Positions 6,707-7,494 of a stretch of DNA of 7,494 bases are shown here, one piece after another. Source of the stretch: Rhodospirillaceae bacterium (GTDB lineage Bacteria; Pseudomonadota; Alphaproteobacteria; SP197); the NCBI GenBank assembly GCA_018700655.1, contig JABIUG010000258.1:1-7494 (forward strand). Reading direction: 5' to 3'. Positions within the stretch are counted from its first letter, which is position 1, and every line of letters starts with the position of its first letter. Made by a program: the position numbers and the translations under genes. The notes beneath the pieces were generated by a model. That model made no database searches. It had not been told where the DNA came from and was given only the letters and a program-made list of their open reading frames with translations.

Positions 6707-6770
6707 TCTTTGCTGGCGAAATCGTGAGATTCCGCGATTGGCAAATCGCAGCGAATTCCACCATGTGGAA
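6699..6770. repeat. Cluster of inverted repeats upstream of the YHS-domain gene
   Basis: Two perfect inverted repeats lie 6 bases apart: GCGATTggcaAATCGC (6734-6749, 6-4-6) and TTCCACcatGTGGAA (6756-6770, 6-3-6). Further GCGATT (6699-6704, overlapping the end of the aldolase-like gene) and AATCG (6720-6724) copies precede them, giving four alternating half-sites of the same motif. No T-run follows either stem, so they do not look like simple terminators. They may be regulator binding sites or mRNA structures that control the YHS gene or end the upstream transcript. Confidence 0.5.
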
Positions 6771-6797
6771 AAGCGGTGCTGGTGGACGGCCCGTCAC

Positions 6798-6803
6798 GAG
6801 GGG
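6798..6803 (+). promoter_or_regulatory. Ribosome binding site of the YHS-domain gene
   Basis: GAGGGG, 7 bases before ATG 6811, decides this start over the earlier in-frame ATG at 6697. Confidence 0.7.
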
Positions 6804-6810
6804 AAAAGCT

Positions 6811-7347
6811 ATGAAAAGAAGGATTATCGCGGCGTTGTTTGTCGCAATCGGATTCACAGTCGCTGCGGCCGGTAGCCATGCCGAAGGCGCGATGGAGACG
6901 ACCTACAACATCACGCCCGACGGGGTTGCGATCGGTGGTTGGGATACTGTGGCCTACTTCACGCAAGATCGGGCGGTCGAAGGTTCGTCCGAGTTCTCTC
7001 ATGACTGGGAAGGTGCGACCTGGCTCTTCACTTCGCAGGAGAATCTCGATCTCTTTATCGGCGATCCTGAAGCCTATGCCCCACAGTTTGGCGGATGGTG
7101 TGCCTATGCCCTTTCAACAGGCGAATATGCAGCAGAAGTCGACCCGGGAGAGGCCTGGACGGTGCATGAGGGCCAGCTTTTCCTGAACTGGAGCGACCGG
7201 GTCAGGGAACAGTGGCTGCGCTACAACGTTGATCACGGTATCGCCGTGGGCCGCGACAACTGGACTGAGGTCATTCCCCAGATTCAGGATGGCAGCGTGC
7301 AGTTCAGCCGCAAGGCCGACTCCCCCTGGGATCAGGCCAGCAACTGA
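6811..7347 (+). CDS. Exported YHS-domain protein
   Basis: The product is 178 residues. It begins with a signal peptide: KRR, a hydrophobic stretch at residues 5-20, and a likely cleavage after GSHA at 24, so it should act in the periplasm. Residues 32-104 form a YHS-type domain: GVAIGGWDTVAYF, ATWLFTSQENLDLF, DPEAYAPQFGGWCAYA. It continues with EAWTVHEGQLFLNWSDRV, also usual for this family. YHS domains are thought to bind metal; Cys97 in GGWCAYA is the conserved candidate ligand. Some relatives are annotated as YHS-domain (seleno)proteins; no internal TGA is seen here, so this one is a Cys form. ATG 6811 is chosen because GAGGGG (6798-6803) lies 7 bases upstream and a signal peptide follows at once; the longer frame from 6697 lacks both. 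The biological role is not known. Confidence 0.88.
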   Translation: MKRRIIAALFVAIGFTVAAAGSHAEGAMETTYNITPDGVAIGGWDTVAYFTQDRAVEGSSEFSHDWEGATWLFTSQENLDLFIGDPEAYAPQFGGWCAYALSTGEYAAEVDPGEAWTVHEGQLFLNWSDRVREQWLRYNVDHGIAVGRDNWTEVIPQIQDGSVQFSRKADSPWDQASN

Positions 7348-7381
7348 TTGCTGAATCGCTTGGCCCTTATCGACACGTGAG

Positions 7382-7406
7382 GGTGCCCGCTCCAGACTGA
7401 GGCACC
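7382..7406 (+). promoter_or_regulatory. Stem-loop covering the flavin oxidoreductase ribosome binding site
   Basis: GGTGCC (7382-7387) pairs perfectly with GGCACC (7401-7406) across a 13-base loop. The right arm ends directly before ATG 7407 and contains the last two bases of the GAGG ribosome binding site (7399-7402). In mRNA this GC-rich stem could lower translation initiation. The stem is real as sequence; the regulatory role is inferred. Confidence 0.4.
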
Positions 7407-7494
7407 ATGCTTCATTCTCCTTTTACACTTCGCGACGTCACCTTTCCCAACCGTATCGTCGTTTCGCCCATGAGCCAGTACGCAGCCCGGGACG
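7407..7494 (+). CDS. NADH:flavin oxidoreductase, Old Yellow Enzyme family (N-terminal fragment, runs off the window)
   Basis: Only 29 complete codons are visible. The start FTLRDVTFPNRIVVSPMSQY is the characteristic first strand of the FMN-binding TIM barrel in Old Yellow Enzyme-type reductases, closest to the YqjM/XenA class, whose members usually read PMCQY. Here the Cys that tunes the flavin in that class is Ser23. Family members reduce activated C=C bonds, and some related proteins act as amine demethylases or dienoyl-CoA reductases; the substrate cannot be judged from this fragment. ATG 7407 follows GAGG (7399-7402) at 4 bases. The gene is 59 bases from the YHS stop, same strand, and may have its own control. 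Confidence 0.82.
   Translation, partial: MLHSPFTLRDVTFPNRIVVSPMSQYAARD

Noticed and set aside
6697..6810. A 38-residue N-terminal extension of the YHS protein from ATG 6697
   Set aside because: It has no ribosome binding site, overlaps the end of the aldolase-like gene and would bury the signal peptide; ATG 6811 has a good site and a secretion signal.

Overview
The window is high-GC, densely packed bacterial chromosome. It reads as a catabolic stretch from an alphaproteobacterium (Rhodospirillales-like or a relative). That placement is an inference from gene content and base composition: a non-pyrrolysine MttB-like methyltransferase, the five-step hut route with HutF, a Rieske oxygenase, an adducin-type class II aldolase homologue and a periplasmic YHS protein. 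No rRNA, tRNA, CRISPR array, insertion sequence or phage gene was seen. All gaps between genes are short (115 bases or fewer).

Layout. The left edge (1-415, minus) is the N-terminal part of an MttB/trimethylamine methyltransferase-family gene. It diverges from hutH (511-2037, plus). hutF (2045-3424, minus) converges on hutH with only 7 bases between the stops, and diverges from hutI (3540-4775, plus). About 100 bases later comes a two-gene unit: a Rieske ring-hydroxylating-type oxygenase alpha subunit (4875-5960) and, 2 bases on, a class II aldolase/adducin-family protein (5963-6706). A secreted YHS-domain protein follows (6811-7347). The right edge (7407-7494) carries the first 29 codons of an Old Yellow Enzyme-type NADH:flavin oxidoreductase.

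How the genes work together. HutH makes urocanate from histidine, HutI opens imidazolonepropionate to formiminoglutamate, and HutF deiminates that to N-formylglutamate. The urocanase step (HutU) and the final N-formylglutamate hydrolysis (HutG) are not in the window, so those genes must lie elsewhere if the pathway is complete. The hut genes are flanked by two families that often act on methylated or quaternary amines: the MttB homologue, and a Rieske oxygenase with a Glu (not Asp) at the bridging position, as in carnitine monooxygenase CntA. A testable but unproven reading is that the locus feeds a methylated histidine such as hercynine, or another betaine, into histidine or amine catabolism.

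The most notable non-coding signals are a cluster of perfect inverted repeats upstream of the YHS gene and a 6-bp stem that would cover the ribosome binding site of the flavin oxidoreductase gene. The rest looks like ordinary accessory catabolism. No clearly new defence or mobile system is visible.
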